Positions 33,529 to 43,193 of a stretch of 46,707 nt of DNA are shown in pieces. The notes below the pieces were generated by a model. The model was not told the origin of the DNA. It worked only from the letters and a program-made list of their open reading frames with translations, and did not search any database. Each line of letters starts with the position of its first letter. The stretch's first letter is position 1. This DNA is from Gemmatimonadota bacterium (GTDB lineage Bacteria; Latescibacterota; UBA2968): the NCBI GenBank assembly GCA_026706845.1, contig JAPOXY010000241.1, positions 1 to 46,707 of the forward strand, given 5' to 3'. Both the position numbers and the translations under genes were made by a program.

Positions 33529-34569
33529 ATGGTTCGACTATTTGGGTTTCTGCTCATTCTCGCGCTCGGATCCGAGATCGGGTATCTCTATCAGTTGCTC
33601 AAAGGGCAGGTCGCGCTTCTGTGGCGAGCAGAATCCATTGAAAAAGTGCTGGAGGCGGGAAAGCTTTCGCCCGATCAGCGCGCAAAATTGGAACTCGTAC
33701 AGGCTATTCGCACATTTGCCCAACGCGAAATTGGTCTGAACACCTCGAAAAATTACACTAAGTATGTCGATATCGGGCGCGGGCCAGTGTCGTGGAATCT
33801 CGTTGTTTGTCCCAAAGATCGCCTCGAACCGCTGGAGTGGTCTTACCCGGTTGTGGGCGCGGTTCCCTACCGGGGATATTTTGATCGATCAAAAGCCGAG
33901 GAAGCGCGCGATCAATATGTGGCTGAGGGGTATGACACATATTTGCGACCGGTGAGCGCGTATAGTACGCTGGGGTGGTTTTCCGATCCGGTATTGAGCT
34001 CTATGTTGCGTTATTCCGAAGGCGATCTGGCCGATCTCATCATTCACGAGTTGACGCATGCAACTGTGTGGATTGAAGGAGATGTTACCTTTAATGAGAG
34101 TCTGGCGAGTTTTGTCGGTGAAACCGGGGCGTTGATGTGGTTGCAGCGCAAATACGGTACAGATTCCGAAGTAGTGCATCGGGTGCTTGACGAGCGTGCA
34201 GATGGTGTTGTTTTTCGGAAATTTATGCGCGATATTGCTTCTCGCCTCGATTCACTTTACCAGTCCGATTCTCCCCAGAAAATAACGCTCCGCCAGCAGA
34301 TTTTCGATTTCGCACGCACAGAGTTTCGCACTCTCCCTCTTAAGACTGAGCTATATGCCCGATTTCCTTCGTGGAAACTCAACAATGCGCGGATGGCGCT
34401 TTACCGGATTTACCGGGAGCGTACGGATGTTTTTGCGCGCGTGTATCTGATGTGTGATAGTGATTTAAAAGCTACGGTTGAGGTTTTGTACCAGTGCGCG
34501 AGCGCAGAGGATCCGGGATTGTGGCTGGAGGAATGGTTGCGTAAAAATCAGGATAAGGATTCGCTATGA
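33529..34569 (+). CDS. Aminopep-family (DUF2265) zinc aminopeptidase
   Basis: The protein has 346 residues with an N-terminal hydrophobic anchor or signal ('LFGFLLILALGSEIGYL'). The zinc motif H173-E-L-T-H177 and the glutamate in 'FNESLASFVGE' (E190) form a gluzincin-like site. The middle 'RGYFDRSKAEEARDQYVAEGYDTYLRPVSAYSTLG' pattern, cited here in outline, is typical of the family. Such proteins are predicted periplasmic aminopeptidases with little biochemical characterisation. It starts nine bases after the SIS gene and overlaps the next gene by four bases (ATGA), so it is translated with a sugar oxidoreductase. Confidence 0.85.
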   Translation: MVRLFGFLLILALGSEIGYLYQLLKGQVALLWRAESIEKVLEAGKLSPDQRAKLELVQAIRTFAQREIGLNTSKNYTKYVDIGRGPVSWNLVVCPKDRLEPLEWSYPVVGAVPYRGYFDRSKAEEARDQYVAEGYDTYLRPVSAYSTLGWFSDPVLSSMLRYSEGDLADLIIHELTHATVWIEGDVTFNESLASFVGETGALMWLQRKYGTDSEVVHRVLDERADGVVFRKFMRDIASRLDSLYQSDSPQKITLRQQIFDFARTEFRTLPLKTELYARFPSWKLNNARMALYRIYRERTDVFARVYLMCDSDLKATVEVLYQCASAEDPGLWLEEWLRKNQDKDSL

Positions 34570-35720
34570 CTTACAGAGTCGGTATTATTGGATGCGGTTC
34601 AATTGCGCGCAGTCACGCCGATGGGTATTTGCGCGTGGCCAATGCAGAGATGGTGGCGGTTGCCGATCCCCATCCGGTTGCGCGAGAGCAATTTTGCGAG
34701 GAGTTTGGGATTCCCAAAGCGTACCCTTCACTTGAGGAGATGGTAGCAAACGAAGGACTCGATATCGTCAGCGTTTGTACATGGCATCTTCTCCATCCGG
34801 ATTGTACGATTGGCGCGGCGAATGGCGGTGTGCCTGGTGTTATTTGCGAAAAGCCTATGGCGATTGGCCTTGGCGAGGCAGATCGTATGCTGGATGCGTG
34901 TGAAAAAAATGGGACAAGGCTGGTGGTCAGTCATCAGCGGCGTTTTACGCCCGGTTGGGAAAAGGCGCGGGCGTTGATGCGCGAGGAGGTCATTGGCGAT
35001 GCTATAATGGTGCATGGACAGGTCGCGCAGGGATTGATCAACTGGGCGACGCATACTATCGACGGCATTCGGTTTGTATTGGACGATCCAGAGGGCGAAT
35101 GGGTGATGGGTGCTGTCGAGCGGCAGACCGATCGCTTTGAGCGCGATACGCCGATTGAAGATGCGTGTATGGGGCTGGTCGCGTTTGCCAATGGGGCTCA
35201 GGCTTTGATCCAGGCGGATTTGAATCGCCCGGGTGAACAGGCAGGGCATTTTCAGATTCGCGGCTCAGAGGGATTGATGGAGGTGACCGAAAACTCGGTT
35301 CGCGTATTCAATGCAACGACCAATGGGTGGAAAGATGTGGAAATTGTAGCTGATGAGGGGGCTCGCGCAATTGGTGGCGAGACCAACGCCGCTTCTGTGC
35401 GCGAGTTGATCGCGTGGTTAGAAGGAGGGGAGGAACATCGCGCTTCAGGGCGCAAAGCGCGTGCAACTGTCGAGATTATGATGGCGCTTTTTGAATCGGC
35501 ACGGCAACATCGGGTTGTGCATCTACCACTTGAGGAAATGGGCTATCCGCTGCAATTGATGATCGAAGAGGGCAAGTTGCCCGTTGCAGTGCCCGGACGA
35601 TACGATATTCGCGCATTTCTCAATCCCGAAGGGATGGATGAAGCAGCTTACAGGCGGCTACGGGCTGAAGGTGTGACCCATTCTGCGGCGATGCGTCAGC
35701 TTGCGGACGAAAATGAGTGA
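34566..35720 (+). CDS. Gfo/Idh/MocA-family oxidoreductase (second copy)
   Basis: This 384-residue NAD(P)-dependent dehydrogenase has Rossmann motif 'GIIGCGSIA' (6-14), E95-K96-P97 in 'VICEKPM', and 'NWATHTIDGIRFVL' as the catalytic helix with the histidine. The final 60 residues are an extra tail ('LNPEGMDEAAYRRLRAEGV') beyond the usual domain. ATG 34566 overlaps the peptidase stop by four bases, so translation is probably coupled. Its own stop overlaps the start of the next gene. The substrate is unknown. Confidence 0.88.
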   Translation: MTYRVGIIGCGSIARSHADGYLRVANAEMVAVADPHPVAREQFCEEFGIPKAYPSLEEMVANEGLDIVSVCTWHLLHPDCTIGAANGGVPGVICEKPMAIGLGEADRMLDACEKNGTRLVVSHQRRFTPGWEKARALMREEVIGDAIMVHGQVAQGLINWATHTIDGIRFVLDDPEGEWVMGAVERQTDRFERDTPIEDACMGLVAFANGAQALIQADLNRPGEQAGHFQIRGSEGLMEVTENSVRVFNATTNGWKDVEIVADEGARAIGGETNAASVRELIAWLEGGEEHRASGRKARATVEIMMALFESARQHRVVHLPLEEMGYPLQLMIEEGKLPVAVPGRYDIRAFLNPEGMDEAAYRRLRAEGVTHSAAMRQLADENE

Positions 35721-38128
35721 TGGCTATGGACGCAAATCGAAAGTTTTTGCCTTTTCTAATTATCCTCTTTGTAGGAAGTGGATGCGCCGCGCTCATTTAT
35801 GAAATTGTCTGGTTTCAGATGTTGCAACTGATTATCGGGTCTTCGGCAATTTCTCTCGGCATATTGCTGGGTACGTTTATGGGCGGGATGTGCGCTGGTA
35901 GTGTGATGCTTTCGCGCATTATTTCAACGCGCTACCATCCGTTAAAGGTCTATGCGCTTTTGGAATTGGGCATTGGTGTCATAGGCCTGATTTTGCTTTT
36001 CGTTCTGCCCATGATTGGCACGATTTATATCGGTGTGGCAACCTATGGATTGTGGGGACATTTCCTGCGGGGGATTGTCTGTGCAATCTGTCTTTTTTTT
36101 CCTACGGTGTTGATGGGTGCGACCCTGCCTGCGATGGCGCGGTGGACAGAATCAACGCCTCGCGGTGTTTCGTGGCTCGGTTTTTTTTACGGGGGAAATA
36201 TTGCCGGTGCTGTTTGCGGGTGTTTGTTCGCGGGTTTTTATCTGCTGCGCCTGTACGATGTGGTTACGGCGACTTATGTGGCGGTCGCGCTCAATTTAGC
36301 CGTGGCATTTGTCGGGTATGGGTTGGCAAAATGGGCTGAATACGATGCGTCAATGGGAAAGACGACCACGCGCAGTTTGTGGATGATAGAGGCCTGGCGA
36401 GTTTATGTGACGATTGCAATTTCCGGCGCGTGCGCGCTGGGTGCTCAGGTAATTTGGACGCGGTTGCTGTCGCTTATGATGGGGGCGACTGTTTACGCTT
36501 TTTCGATTATTCTCGGGGTTTTTCTAATCGGGTTGGGAGTGGGTAGCAGTGTGGGGGCGTATTTTGCACGCACAAAAGTAAATCCCAAAATTGCTCTTGG
36601 ATGGTGCCAGCTTCTTCTGGTTGGCGCGGTTGCCTGGGCGGCTTACGCGCTTTCTCAGTTGCTTCCCTACTGGACATCGGGAGGAATAACCACAGTGCGT
36701 TTTCAACTGGATTTGTTGCGTTGCTTTGTGGCTATTTTTCCCGCGACTGTGTTGTGGGGGGGGAGTTTTCCGCTTGCTCTCGCTGCGGCGCGTTCGCAGG
36801 GTGGCGACCCTGGCGCATTGGCCGGTAGTGTGTATGCGGCCAATACGGCAGGTGCAATTGTGGGGGCGCTGGGTTTTAGTGTGGTTTTGATCGCGCTTTT
36901 GGGGACGCAGATAGCGCAACAGGTGTTACTCATCCTTTCTGCATTTGGGGCCGTTTTGATGTTCGGGCGCAGTTTGTGGCAGGTGAGAGATGGGGATAGA
37001 ACGGTCAGGTCAGATCGGTGGGTCGGCGTTGTGGTGGGGGTTATTTTTCTGGTGTGGAGTATACAGGGACCGCCGCCGTCGCTGATTGCTTATGGTCGTT
37101 CGCTCCTCGATTGGGGAGAGGACGCGACATATATTTACGCGGATGAAGGGATGAATGCATCGGTTGCAGTGTCGGAACTGGATAATGGCGTGCGGAATTT
37201 TCACGTTAGTGGAAAAATCGTGGCTTCCAGCGAGCCACAGGATATGCGTTTGCAGCGCATGTTGGGGCATCTTTCAGCATTGATGCACAGGGAACCGCGT
37301 TCTGTGCTCGTGGTTGGGTGTGGTGCGGGGGTGACGGCCGGGATTTATGTTTTATATCCGAGTATTGAACGCATTGTGATCTGCGAAATTGAGCCGCTGA
37401 TTCCACCTGCGGCTGAGGTGTATTTTGGCCCAGAGAACTACGGTGTATTAAAAGATCCCCGCGTGGAAGTTGTGATTGACGATGCGCGACATTATCTGCT
37501 GGCAACAGATGAGAAATTCGATATCATTACTTCTGATCCGATTCACCCCTGGGTTAAGGGTGCTGGCGCGCTGTATTCGAAAGAGTATTTTGAGTTGTGC
37601 AAAGAGCGTTTGAATCCCGGAGGTGTTATTACGCAATGGGTTCCACTTTACGAGTCGCGGTTAGATGCGGTGAAGAGCGAGATAGCGACTTTTTTTGAGG
37701 TGTTTCCGCACGGGACAATTTGGGGCAATCAAGATGATGGCGAAGGGTATGATGTTGTGCTGTTGGGACAAGAGGGAGCACTATCCGTCGATGTCGATGC
37801 TTTGCAGACGCGTTTGGACCGCGAGGATTACACGGAGGTGTGGTACTCGCTGAATGATGTGTCTTTGGGATCAGCTGTCGCACTGCTTTCTACGTATGCC
37901 GGGCGCGCACGCGATCTCGACGAATGGCTCGCAGATGCGCAGATCAATCTGGATCGCAATATGCGGCTCCAGTATTTGGCCGGGTTGGGTTTGAATAACT
38001 ATGAGGCAGATGCGATTTATACGGCACTTTTGGAACATGCGCGTTATCCCGATAATTTTTTTATTGCGACCGAAGCGATGGAAAACGCATTGAAGGCGCA
38101 ACTTGATCGGCAGCATACGGGTAGATGA
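35720..38128 (+). CDS. Membrane-fused spermidine synthase-like protein
   Basis: The 802-residue protein has an MFS-like membrane part (about 500 residues) joined to a C-terminal spermidine-synthase-like methyltransferase-fold domain. Two membrane halves each begin with a related motif, 'GCAALIYEIVWFQML' and 'GACALGAQVIWTRLL'. The C-terminal domain has 'VLVVGCGAGVTAG' (near 530), 'EIEPLIPPAAEVYF', 'VVIDDARHYLL' and 'SDPIHPW'. Such fusions are common but their reaction is mostly unproven; polyamine synthesis and export is only one idea. The start overlaps the preceding stop (TGATG); ATG 35726 is also possible. It is 31 bases before a third Gfo/Idh/MocA gene. Confidence 0.85.
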   Translation: MAMDANRKFLPFLIILFVGSGCAALIYEIVWFQMLQLIIGSSAISLGILLGTFMGGMCAGSVMLSRIISTRYHPLKVYALLELGIGVIGLILLFVLPMIGTIYIGVATYGLWGHFLRGIVCAICLFFPTVLMGATLPAMARWTESTPRGVSWLGFFYGGNIAGAVCGCLFAGFYLLRLYDVVTATYVAVALNLAVAFVGYGLAKWAEYDASMGKTTTRSLWMIEAWRVYVTIAISGACALGAQVIWTRLLSLMMGATVYAFSIILGVFLIGLGVGSSVGAYFARTKVNPKIALGWCQLLLVGAVAWAAYALSQLLPYWTSGGITTVRFQLDLLRCFVAIFPATVLWGGSFPLALAAARSQGGDPGALAGSVYAANTAGAIVGALGFSVVLIALLGTQIAQQVLLILSAFGAVLMFGRSLWQVRDGDRTVRSDRWVGVVVGVIFLVWSIQGPPPSLIAYGRSLLDWGEDATYIYADEGMNASVAVSELDNGVRNFHVSGKIVASSEPQDMRLQRMLGHLSALMHREPRSVLVVGCGAGVTAGIYVLYPSIERIVICEIEPLIPPAAEVYFGPENYGVLKDPRVEVVIDDARHYLLATDEKFDIITSDPIHPWVKGAGALYSKEYFELCKERLNPGGVITQWVPLYESRLDAVKSEIATFFEVFPHGTIWGNQDDGEGYDVVLLGQEGALSVDVDALQTRLDREDYTEVWYSLNDVSLGSAVALLSTYAGRARDLDEWLADAQINLDRNMRLQYLAGLGLNNYEADAIYTALLEHARYPDNFFIATEAMENALKAQLDRQHTGR

Positions 38129-38159
38129 TGGTAGGTTTAAAAGAGGAGGTGTTTACAGT

Positions 38160-39278
38160 ATGGTAAAGGTGAGAGTTGGCATTATTGGCATTGGCGGCAG
38201 AGGGGGAGGTCACGCGAAGTATTTTGCGGAGGGGGATATTCCGCATGGTGAATTGACAGCGGTGTGCGATGTCGATCCGAATAGGATTCAGTGGGCACGC
38301 GACAACCTCGGAGAAAACGTGCGGACATTCGACAATGGCGATGAGCTGATCACGTCGGGAGCTGTTGATGCGATTATTGTGGCGACGCCGCATTACGATC
38401 ATCCGACATTTGCGATAAAGGGATTTGAGAACGATTTACATGTTCTGATAGAGAAACCCGCAGGCGTATATACCAGACAAGTCTATGAGATGAATGAGGC
38501 GGCTGAAAAAAGTGGCAAAGTGTTTGCCCTGATGTTCAATCAGCGAACCCGCCCACACCATCAAAAATTGCGAGAATTGGTGGCTTCTGGCGAATTGGGA
38601 GATATTCAGCGCACGAATTATATCGTCACAAACTGGTTTCGCGCTCAAAGTTATTACGATAAGGGCGAATGGCGCGCGACCTGGTCGGGCGAGGGGGGCG
38701 GTGTGTTGATGAATCAGTGCCCGCATAATTTGGATCTGTGGCAGTGGATCTGCGGGATGCCTTCGCGCGTGCGCGCTTTTATCAGCTATGGCAAATATCA
38801 CGATATTGAGGTGGATGACGATGTCACTGCGTATGTGGAATACGACAGCGGTGCGACGGGCGTGTTCATCACCACGACCGGGGAGTTTCCCGGAAGCAAT
38901 CGCCTGGAGATAGCGACGGATCGCGGCAAGGTGGTTATGGAAAACAACAACATTGTGTGGTGGCGGTCAAATGTTTCTCTGAGTGAATTCTCTCGGGGAT
39001 ATACGGGCGGCTTTGGCAAACCCAGGTCGGAAAAACTCGATATACCTCTCGGCGAAGACGGGGGGGCGCACCGCGGCATAATTAACAACTGGTGTGACGC
39101 CATATTGAACGGCAGTCCACTGCTCGCGCCCGGGGTTGAAGGCATTCACGGGGTTGAATTGTCGAATGCGATGCTTTTGTCTTCATGGCTGAATGATTGG
39201 GTCGATATTCCCGTTGATCGAGATCTGTATTTTGAAAAATTGCAAGAGAAAATTCAAAATTCGCAGCAGGAGACTTGA
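38160..39278 (+). CDS. Gfo/Idh/MocA-family oxidoreductase (third copy)
   Basis: The protein has 372 residues. Rossmann motif 'GIIGIGGRG' (7-15), E98-K99-P100 in 'VLIEKPA', and the catalytic helix 'MNQCPHNLDLWQWI' place it in the same family as two other genes here. The C-terminal beta-sheet domain contains 'TTTGEFPGSNRLEI' and 'GGAHRGIINNWCDAIL', typical of members acting on sugars. ATG 38160 follows aagaggaggt (38141-38150), and the frame open further upstream overlaps the previous gene, so it is not used. It overlaps no other gene and is followed at once by an enolase-superfamily gene, a likely pathway partner. Confidence 0.9.
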   Translation: MVKVRVGIIGIGGRGGGHAKYFAEGDIPHGELTAVCDVDPNRIQWARDNLGENVRTFDNGDELITSGAVDAIIVATPHYDHPTFAIKGFENDLHVLIEKPAGVYTRQVYEMNEAAEKSGKVFALMFNQRTRPHHQKLRELVASGELGDIQRTNYIVTNWFRAQSYYDKGEWRATWSGEGGGVLMNQCPHNLDLWQWICGMPSRVRAFISYGKYHDIEVDDDVTAYVEYDSGATGVFITTTGEFPGSNRLEIATDRGKVVMENNNIVWWRSNVSLSEFSRGYTGGFGKPRSEKLDIPLGEDGGAHRGIINNWCDAILNGSPLLAPGVEGIHGVELSNAMLLSSWLNDWVDIPVDRDLYFEKLQEKIQNSQQET

Positions 39279-39279
39279 A

Positions 39280-40431
39280 ATGACACCGAGTATTGCGGCA
39301 CTGGATGAGGCGGCTGAAAAACCCGTTCTGGTTCTGGATGGGCTGGATGAGCCGGTTGTGATCGAATCTATTCAGTTGCTCAAAGATGCGCGAGAGTATT
39401 ACGTGCATGTGCGTTCGAGAGATGGTGCGGAGGGTCTGGCATTTACAAATGGGCGGGCACAATACGTGTATCCGATTCTCAACGAGTTGGTAATTCCCTA
39501 TTTTATCGGGAAAGATGCCCGCGATCTCGAAAACCATCTGTGGGGCGTGTACCGCCACAGCAGCAATTACAAATTGCAGGGGTTGGCTTTCTGGTGCTGC
39601 GTGGCGTGGGTTGAGATGGCGCTGTTGGATTTGCTCGGTCGAATTGCACAAAAATCCATTCCCGAACTCCTGGGCGGCGTTGTGCGCGAGTGGGTTCCCT
39701 TTTATGTTGCGAGCGGACGCAGGGATAGCACACCGGAAGAAGAGGTGGTTTATTTGCAGAATCTGATCGACGAGACGGGTGCGCCAGCCGTGAAGTTTAG
39801 AATTGGTGGACGCATGAGCAAAAACGCAGATGCCATGCTCGGGCGAACACCAAATTTGATCGCGTTATCTCGCAAGGTGCTCGGTGATGCGATTGATATT
39901 CACGCGGATTCCAATAGTTCTTACGATCCGCCGCAGGCTATTGAAGTGGGACGTATGCTCGAAGATATTGGAGCGGTTTATTTTGAAGAACCCTGTCCGT
40001 TTGATCACCTCGAAGATACGAAGGTCGTTGCCGATGCGCTGGACATTCCCGTTTCTGGAGGCGAACAGGAGTTCAGCGACAGGCGGTTTCGATGGATGAT
40101 TGCCAATCGCGGTGTGGATATTGTACAGCCCGACCTGCATTATTACGGGGGACTTATTCGCTCGACGCGCGTTGCGCGAATGGCCGCTCTGGCCAGGATG
40201 CCGACGACCGTACATATTTCCGGTGGTTTTGGGTTTATCTATATGCTTCACTTTGCCGCCTGTACACCGGATATTGGTCGATATCAGGAATACAAAAGGG
40301 GGATTGAGAAATACTGCGAGTGGTTTGATCCTGCGCTCGAGATCCGAGATGGGCAGATGAGTGTACCCAGGGGACCAGGGTGTGGGATTGTGGATATTCA
40401 GGGAATTATTGACGGTGCGGATCGCTTATAG
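39280..40431 (+). CDS. Mandelate racemase-type enolase-superfamily enzyme (third enolase-like gene)
   Basis: The protein has 383 residues. The barrel has K172-x-R174 ('VKFRIG'), D210 ('IHADSNSSY'), E236 ('YFEEPCPF'), E262 ('SGGEQEF') and H312 ('TVHISGGFG'), so the metal site is complete. The family acts on hydroxy acids such as sugar acids by racemisation, cycloisomerisation or dehydration. ATG 39280 follows gcaggaga, one base after the preceding stop; the frame open upstream lies inside the dehydrogenase gene. Tight coupling with that dehydrogenase suggests sequential oxidation and dehydration of the same sugar. Confidence 0.89.
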   Translation: MTPSIAALDEAAEKPVLVLDGLDEPVVIESIQLLKDAREYYVHVRSRDGAEGLAFTNGRAQYVYPILNELVIPYFIGKDARDLENHLWGVYRHSSNYKLQGLAFWCCVAWVEMALLDLLGRIAQKSIPELLGGVVREWVPFYVASGRRDSTPEEEVVYLQNLIDETGAPAVKFRIGGRMSKNADAMLGRTPNLIALSRKVLGDAIDIHADSNSSYDPPQAIEVGRMLEDIGAVYFEEPCPFDHLEDTKVVADALDIPVSGGEQEFSDRRFRWMIANRGVDIVQPDLHYYGGLIRSTRVARMAALARMPTTVHISGGFGFIYMLHFAACTPDIGRYQEYKRGIEKYCEWFDPALEIRDGQMSVPRGPGCGIVDIQGIIDGADRL

Positions 40432-40444
40432 GACGTAACAAATC

Positions 40445-41785
40445 ATGGAAATGGCACAGCATGGGGGACCGCCGCTACGCGATGTGGTAGCGGCGAGGCG
40501 CTCGCAAAGGGAGACGCGCCGAAATAGCTGGTTGCTGGTGATCAATGGCGGCATGGTGATGATGGCGTACACGTTTATTAGCTCAGACCTGGTGATGCCG
40601 GCTTTTGTACAAACGCTGACCACATCCAGCATTCTGGTTGGGATGGCCGGCGCGCTCATGAGAATGGGGTGGGCCTGGCCGCAGGTTTTTATTTCCCGGG
40701 TTATCGAACCCAAACCCCGAAAGATGCCCTTGTTGATCTGGGCGGGTATGGCTCGAAGTGTGATGTGGATTTTGGTGGGTGTGATGACCATTTTTTTGGG
40801 CGAGTCGGATCCCGCAATTTTTTTGTCTTTGTTTATGGTGTTTTACGCGATGGGAACGTCGCTGATGGGTGTGATGAGTGTGCCGTGGATGGATTTGATG
40901 GGCAAGGCAATTCCCGCGTCGGATCGGGCAAAGGTTTTTGCTCTGCGCCGATTTTCAGGTGGTGTGATGTCGATGGTTGCGGGCATTTTGATTTCGTATA
41001 TCCTGAGCGTGCAAAGCGGTCTCGCGTTTCCGAATAATTACGCGGTATTGTTTATGCTCTCTGGTTTGGGCACTACGCTGGCAGTGCTGACATTCGGCAG
41101 GATCCGCGAACCCATTGAAAAGCGCACGCGCGCGCAGCTTTCCCTGAAAAATTATTTGCTCAGTGGCCTGAGTCTGATGAAAGAGGATGTGAATTTCAGG
41201 CGTTTGTGCATGGTGCAATTTTTGTGGGGCTTTAGCATGATGGGTGGGCCGTTTTACATGCCTTACGCGATTTCTGGTCTGGGCATTGGAGCGGTTTATA
41301 TTGGATTTTATGTGACTGCTATGCAATTTAGTTCGGTTTTTTCAAATGTCGCGTGGGCCTGGGTTGGGCGTTACAAGGGCAATCAGGCGTTGTTTTTGTA
41401 TGGCACCTTCTTGCTCGCGCTGTCCAGTCTGATTCCAATATGTATTGTGTATGTACCCAATCATCCCATCTGGATCTGGGGTAAAGAGGTGGATTTTAGG
41501 GTCGTGGTATATGCGTTTACATTCATTTTTGCTGGCGCAGCCCAAAGCGGCATGTATTCGGGACGCATGACGTATGTCCTCGATATTGCGCCTGCTGACC
41601 GGCGGCCTACTTATACCAGCTTTATGAATATGTTTATGTTTCCACAGGGGTTATTGCCCATGCTGGCCGGATTGCTGGTCGCGTGGATTTCCTATCAGAA
41701 TTTGTTTCGCATTTCCCTGTTATTTATCCCATTTGCTGCAATAACCGCCTATCGGTTAAAACCCGTTATTCACCGCGAGGAGTGA
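40445..41785 (+). CDS. Major facilitator superfamily transporter
   Basis: The 446-residue protein has about 12 membrane helices in two halves separated by a basic loop ('RIREPIEKRTRAQL'). 'RKMPLLIWAGMARSVM' occupies the loop 2-3 region, and 'GKAIPASDRAKVFALRRFSGG' is a conserved loop of MFS proteins in this group. Substrates cannot be deduced; the position directly after an enolase-superfamily gene suggests a sugar acid or sugar. Its 3' end overlaps the end of the reverse flavoprotein gene by 16 bases, a convergent overlap with no room for a terminator hairpin between them. Confidence 0.87.
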   Translation: MEMAQHGGPPLRDVVAARRSQRETRRNSWLLVINGGMVMMAYTFISSDLVMPAFVQTLTTSSILVGMAGALMRMGWAWPQVFISRVIEPKPRKMPLLIWAGMARSVMWILVGVMTIFLGESDPAIFLSLFMVFYAMGTSLMGVMSVPWMDLMGKAIPASDRAKVFALRRFSGGVMSMVAGILISYILSVQSGLAFPNNYAVLFMLSGLGTTLAVLTFGRIREPIEKRTRAQLSLKNYLLSGLSLMKEDVNFRRLCMVQFLWGFSMMGGPFYMPYAISGLGIGAVYIGFYVTAMQFSSVFSNVAWAWVGRYKGNQALFLYGTFLLALSSLIPICIVYVPNHPIWIWGKEVDFRVVVYAFTFIFAGAAQSGMYSGRMTYVLDIAPADRRPTYTSFMNMFMFPQGLLPMLAGLLVAWISYQNLFRISLLFIPFAAITAYRLKPVIHREE

Positions 41786-43149
41786 ATTTCCTCAACGAGG
41801 TCTTCTGCCGGATAGGTGAGAATTTCCGATAGTGTGGGATGGTAATGCGGAATGCTCATGAGGTCGTGTACTGTGCCGCGAAAGTGCATGATGGCGATGA
41901 GTTCGTGAAAGAGTTCGCCCGCTTCTGGACCGACGATATGCCCACCGATGATTTCGCCTGTTTCGGGATGGCAGAGGATTTTGACAAATCCATGAAGTTC
42001 CCCCATGACCATGGATTTGCCGTGGTCGTCAAAGGGATAGGACGCAACGCGATAGGGGATGTTTTGCTCGCGGCATTCTTTTTCGGTGAGGCCCACAGAC
42101 GCAAATTGCGGATCGGTGAAGACCACTTCGGCTTTGAGCCTGTAGTCGATGCATTGCTGTTGGGTTCCTTCAACGGCGTTGTGACCGGCTATCTCGCCTT
42201 GTTGAACGGCGATGTGTACGATTTCGTAGAGTCCCGTACAATCGCCCGCTGCATAAATATTGGGCGCGTTGGTACACATGTGATGATCCACGAGAATGCG
42301 TCCGCGCTCGACGTGTACGCCGGCATTTTCAAGTGCGAGCGATTGGATGTCGGGCACGCGCCCCAGAGCATGGAGGATTATGTCTGCTGACGCGCGGCGG
42401 AGTTTGCCACTGTGGTGAAAGTGGGCGATTTTGGCATTGTTTTTGGTCGTAAATTTTTGCAATTGCGTGTCGGTAAAGACTTCCATGCCTTCTTCTCTGA
42501 AGCGGGCTTCTACCGGACGTGCGAGGTCTTCGTCTGTGTTGCTGAAAATGTGATGGCTGCGCTGTATAAGTGTGGTGCGCGTTCCCAAGCGGCAGAAAAA
42601 TTGTGCAAATTCCGTTGCGACAGGTCCGCCACCCAGGACGATCATCGATTCTGGCAATTCCCGCAGTTCAAGTGCTTCATCGCTGGTGATATAGCCCACT
42701 TCTTTCAAGCCGGGAATGGCGATGTCGGCAACGGTTGATCCCGTGCTGATGATAAAACTTCGCGCAGTGATATTTTGTTTTCCTACTGTGATGGTATTGC
42801 GATTGACAAACTGCGCTGTGCCGTCGATGAGGGTGAACCGCGGATTGCGCAGTTGCTCGATGCGATAATCTGCAAATTCGCTGACGAGTGCGCGTTTGCG
42901 GTCGTTGATTTCGGCGAGGTTTGCGCGCAAATTAGAAGCACGCAGGCCAAATTCTCTGGCGCGACGCATTAAGGACATGACGTCTGATGAGCGCAGAATG
43001 GTTTTGGTGGGCATGCAACCGCGCAAGATGCACAGGCCACCGAGAGGTCCCTTGTCGATAATGGCAACTTTTGCGCCGAGTTCTTGTGCCGTGCGTGCAG
43101 CGGCGTATCCCGCACTCCCGCCGCCTATGACGATGACATCGTAATCCAT
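41770..43149 (-). CDS. Dihydrolipoyl dehydrogenase-like FAD disulfide oxidoreductase
   Basis: The 459-residue flavoprotein has FAD motif 'GGGSAG' (9-14) and redox disulfide C40 and C45 in 'GGLCILRGCMPTKT'. The NAD motif is 'VLGGGPVATEFAQFF', and 'IYAAGDC' is the second FAD site. The C-terminal H437-P-T-L-S-E442 provides the catalytic base for dithiol oxidation, so this is a complete enzyme of the lipoamide/mercuric/glutathione reductase group. Mercury reductase is unlikely because it lacks the heavy-metal N-terminal domain and the vicinal C-terminal cysteines. The start follows aaggaaa on the reverse strand. No E2 partner is adjacent, so the partner is unknown. Confidence 0.88.
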   Translation of the reverse strand: MDYDVIVIGGGSAGYAAARTAQELGAKVAIIDKGPLGGLCILRGCMPTKTILRSSDVMSLMRRAREFGLRASNLRANLAEINDRKRALVSEFADYRIEQLRNPRFTLIDGTAQFVNRNTITVGKQNITARSFIISTGSTVADIAIPGLKEVGYITSDEALELRELPESMIVLGGGPVATEFAQFFCRLGTRTTLIQRSHHIFSNTDEDLARPVEARFREEGMEVFTDTQLQKFTTKNNAKIAHFHHSGKLRRASADIILHALGRVPDIQSLALENAGVHVERGRILVDHHMCTNAPNIYAAGDCTGLYEIVHIAVQQGEIAGHNAVEGTQQQCIDYRLKAEVVFTDPQFASVGLTEKECREQNIPYRVASYPFDDHGKSMVMGELHGFVKILCHPETGEIIGGHIVGPEAGELFHELIAIMHFRGTVHDLMSIPHYHPTLSEILTYPAEDLVEEIHSSR

Positions 43150-43193
43150 GATGATTTCCTTACAGATAAGAGGTGAAACGTAAAATTAAGACG

